This document shows positions 63,072 through 64,000 of a stretch of 64,000 nucleotides of DNA, piece by piece (position 1 is the first letter of the stretch; each line of letters opens with the position of its first letter). The position numbers and the translations under genes are program-made. The notes beneath the pieces were generated by a model. The model saw only the letters and a list, made by a program, of their open reading frames with translations. It ran no database searches and was not told the origin of the DNA. The stretch spans positions 186,001-250,000 of the forward strand of contig JADYYY010000016.1 of assembly GCA_020853395.1 (NCBI GenBank), read 5' to 3'. The DNA is from Acidobacteriota bacterium. GTDB taxonomy: Bacteria > Acidobacteriota > Vicinamibacteria > Vicinamibacterales > SCN-69-37.

Positions 63072-63929
63072 TCAGACGACGGTCACCGTGTTGTCGAGGA
63101 CGCCGATCCCGTCGATCCCGATGGAGATCCGATCGCCCGGCGCGAGCGTGAAGCTCTCGTCCGGCACTACGCCCGTGCCGGTCAGGAGCACGGCGCCGTT
63201 CGGGAACGCCTGCGACCGGAAGAGATAGCCGACGAGCTCGTCGAAACGCCGCTTGATCTGGCCGACGGAGGTCTGGCCCGAGAACACTGTCTGTCCGCCG
63301 CGCGTGATGTCGAGCCGGATCGTCCAGGTGCGGATCTCGTCTTCCGCGCTGCCGATCGTGATCCACGGGCCGAGCGCGCACGACCGGGCGTACACCTTCG
63401 CTTGTGGCAGGTACAGAAGGTTCTCGCCCTCGATGTCGCGCGAGCTCATGTCGTTGCCGATCGTGCAGCCGACGAGCCGGCCGCGGGAGTTGATGACGAG
63501 CGCCAGCTCGGGCTCGGGCACGTTCCAGCGCGCGTCGGCGCGGATGCCTACCGTGTCGCCGGGCCCGACGACCTTCTCGGGCAGCGACTTGAAGAAGATT
63601 TCGGGCCGCTCTGCGTCGTAGACGCGATCGTAGGCCGTCGCGCTGAAGTCCGATTCTTCCATCCTCGCGGTCTTGCTCCGGAGGTAGGTCACGCCCGCCG
63701 CCCAGACTTCCTGCTGTTCGACCGGGGCGAGCAGGTGCACCGTCGCCAGCGCCACCGACGGCAGCGTGTCGCGGATCACGTCGGAGACGGCCGCCATCAC
63801 GTCGTCGGCCTCGAGCAGCGGCGTCAGCCGATCGACGCCGGCCCCGGTCAGATCGAAGATCGTGCGATCGGTGGCGGCGAGGCCGACGCGCACCTTGCCG
63901 CTGCCCTTCGTGAACCGGCACAGTCTCAT
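63072..63929 (-). CDS. FAH-family 2-keto-3-deoxy-pentonate dehydratase-like protein
   Basis: A 285-residue fumarylacetoacetate-hydrolase-fold protein. The segment VWAAGVTYLRSKTARMEES, FFKSLPEKVVGPG, the metal-binding PEPELALVIN and NDMSSRDIEGEN match the 2-dehydro-3-deoxy-arabinonate dehydratase branch (KdaD), making 2-oxoglutarate semialdehyde from 2-keto-3-deoxy-pentonates. The adjacent semialdehyde dehydrogenase supports this. A related substrate (L-fuconate or L-rhamnonate derivative) is possible. A GATACG box lies about 12 nt before the ATG; the right window edge prevents seeing more of the promoter. Confidence 0.85.
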   Translation of the reverse strand: MRLCRFTKGSGKVRVGLAATDRTIFDLTGAGVDRLTPLLEADDVMAAVSDVIRDTLPSVALATVHLLAPVEQQEVWAAGVTYLRSKTARMEESDFSATAYDRVYDAERPEIFFKSLPEKVVGPGDTVGIRADARWNVPEPELALVINSRGRLVGCTIGNDMSSRDIEGENLLYLPQAKVYARSCALGPWITIGSAEDEIRTWTIRLDITRGGQTVFSGQTSVGQIKRRFDELVGYLFRSQAFPNGAVLLTGTGVVPDESFTLAPGDRISIGIDGIGVLDNTVTVV

Positions 63930-64000
63930 GGCGCAAATCGTATCAGGTGCCGTCGTCCGTCCCGCGGTGTTAGGCTACGCTGACTCCGCGGGAGCGCACG

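Overview
The window is very GC-rich and densely coded on both strands, and looks chromosomal from a free-living, respiring heterotroph. Small one- to three-gene operons, TonB-type iron uptake with no other mobile functions, a ToxR/CadC-like winged-helix regulator fused to a membrane domain, MauG-type cytochromes, DUF1080 and a bifunctional rhamnulose-phosphate aldolase/dehydrogenase fit an environmental Acidobacteriota (Vicinamibacteria-like) genome. That assignment is an inference from gene content, not a search result. No rRNA, tRNA, CRISPR array, prophage or intact insertion sequence was found.

1-4.4 kb: a secreted protein cut by the left edge, an exported peroxiredoxin, a DUF3303 protein and a membrane protein with a spermidine-synthase-like domain. 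4.4-22 kb: an L-rhamnose regulon (rhaM, rhaB, rhaD, rhaI and a CUT2-type sugar ABC transporter) interrupted by an iron-uptake operon on the opposite strand (TonB receptor, PKHD hydroxylase, PepSY membrane protein, i.e. piuA-piuC-piuB) and by gdhA. The second permease and the sugar-binding protein of the transporter form one continuous reading frame. A decayed copy of the 5' end of rhaI lies on the far side of gdhA, a scar of rearrangement.

22-32 kb: a secreted protein of unknown function, a Gfo/Idh/MocA oxidoreductase, two peptidyl-prolyl isomerases, a three-gene gluconate/sugar dehydrogenase unit (GMC flavoprotein, Tat-exported small subunit, dihaem cytochrome c), a methyltransferase and a DinB protein. 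32-44.9 kb: an unusual island of enzymes usually seen in natural-product or exopolysaccharide tailoring: APH-like kinase, HPr-kinase-like P-loop protein, MFS exporter, NTP_transf_5 nucleotidyltransferase, UGT-type and family-2 glycosyltransferases, SET-domain protein, radical SAM enzyme, sulfotransferase, ATP-grasp enzyme and methyltransferase. No core synthase or precursor peptide was recognised. The last two genes are coupled to a tripartite tricarboxylate (Tct) transporter operon at 44.9-47.8 kb.

48-64 kb: a MauG-type dihaem protein, an exported amidohydrolase, a DUF1080 protein, a membrane-integrated winged-helix regulator, YjbQ, a hydroxypyruvate/tartronate-semialdehyde operon (SDR, cupin, hyi, garR), galM, an ECF sigma factor with a probable membrane regulator and a secreted protein, and the last two enzymes of an oxidative pentose/sugar-acid pathway. 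Between the SDR and cupin genes lies a 0.9 kb non-coding block of two related tandem-repeat arrays in opposite orientation. Many lone or first genes have a TANNNT box 6-10 nt before the start codon and no Shine-Dalgarno, suggesting common leaderless transcription.
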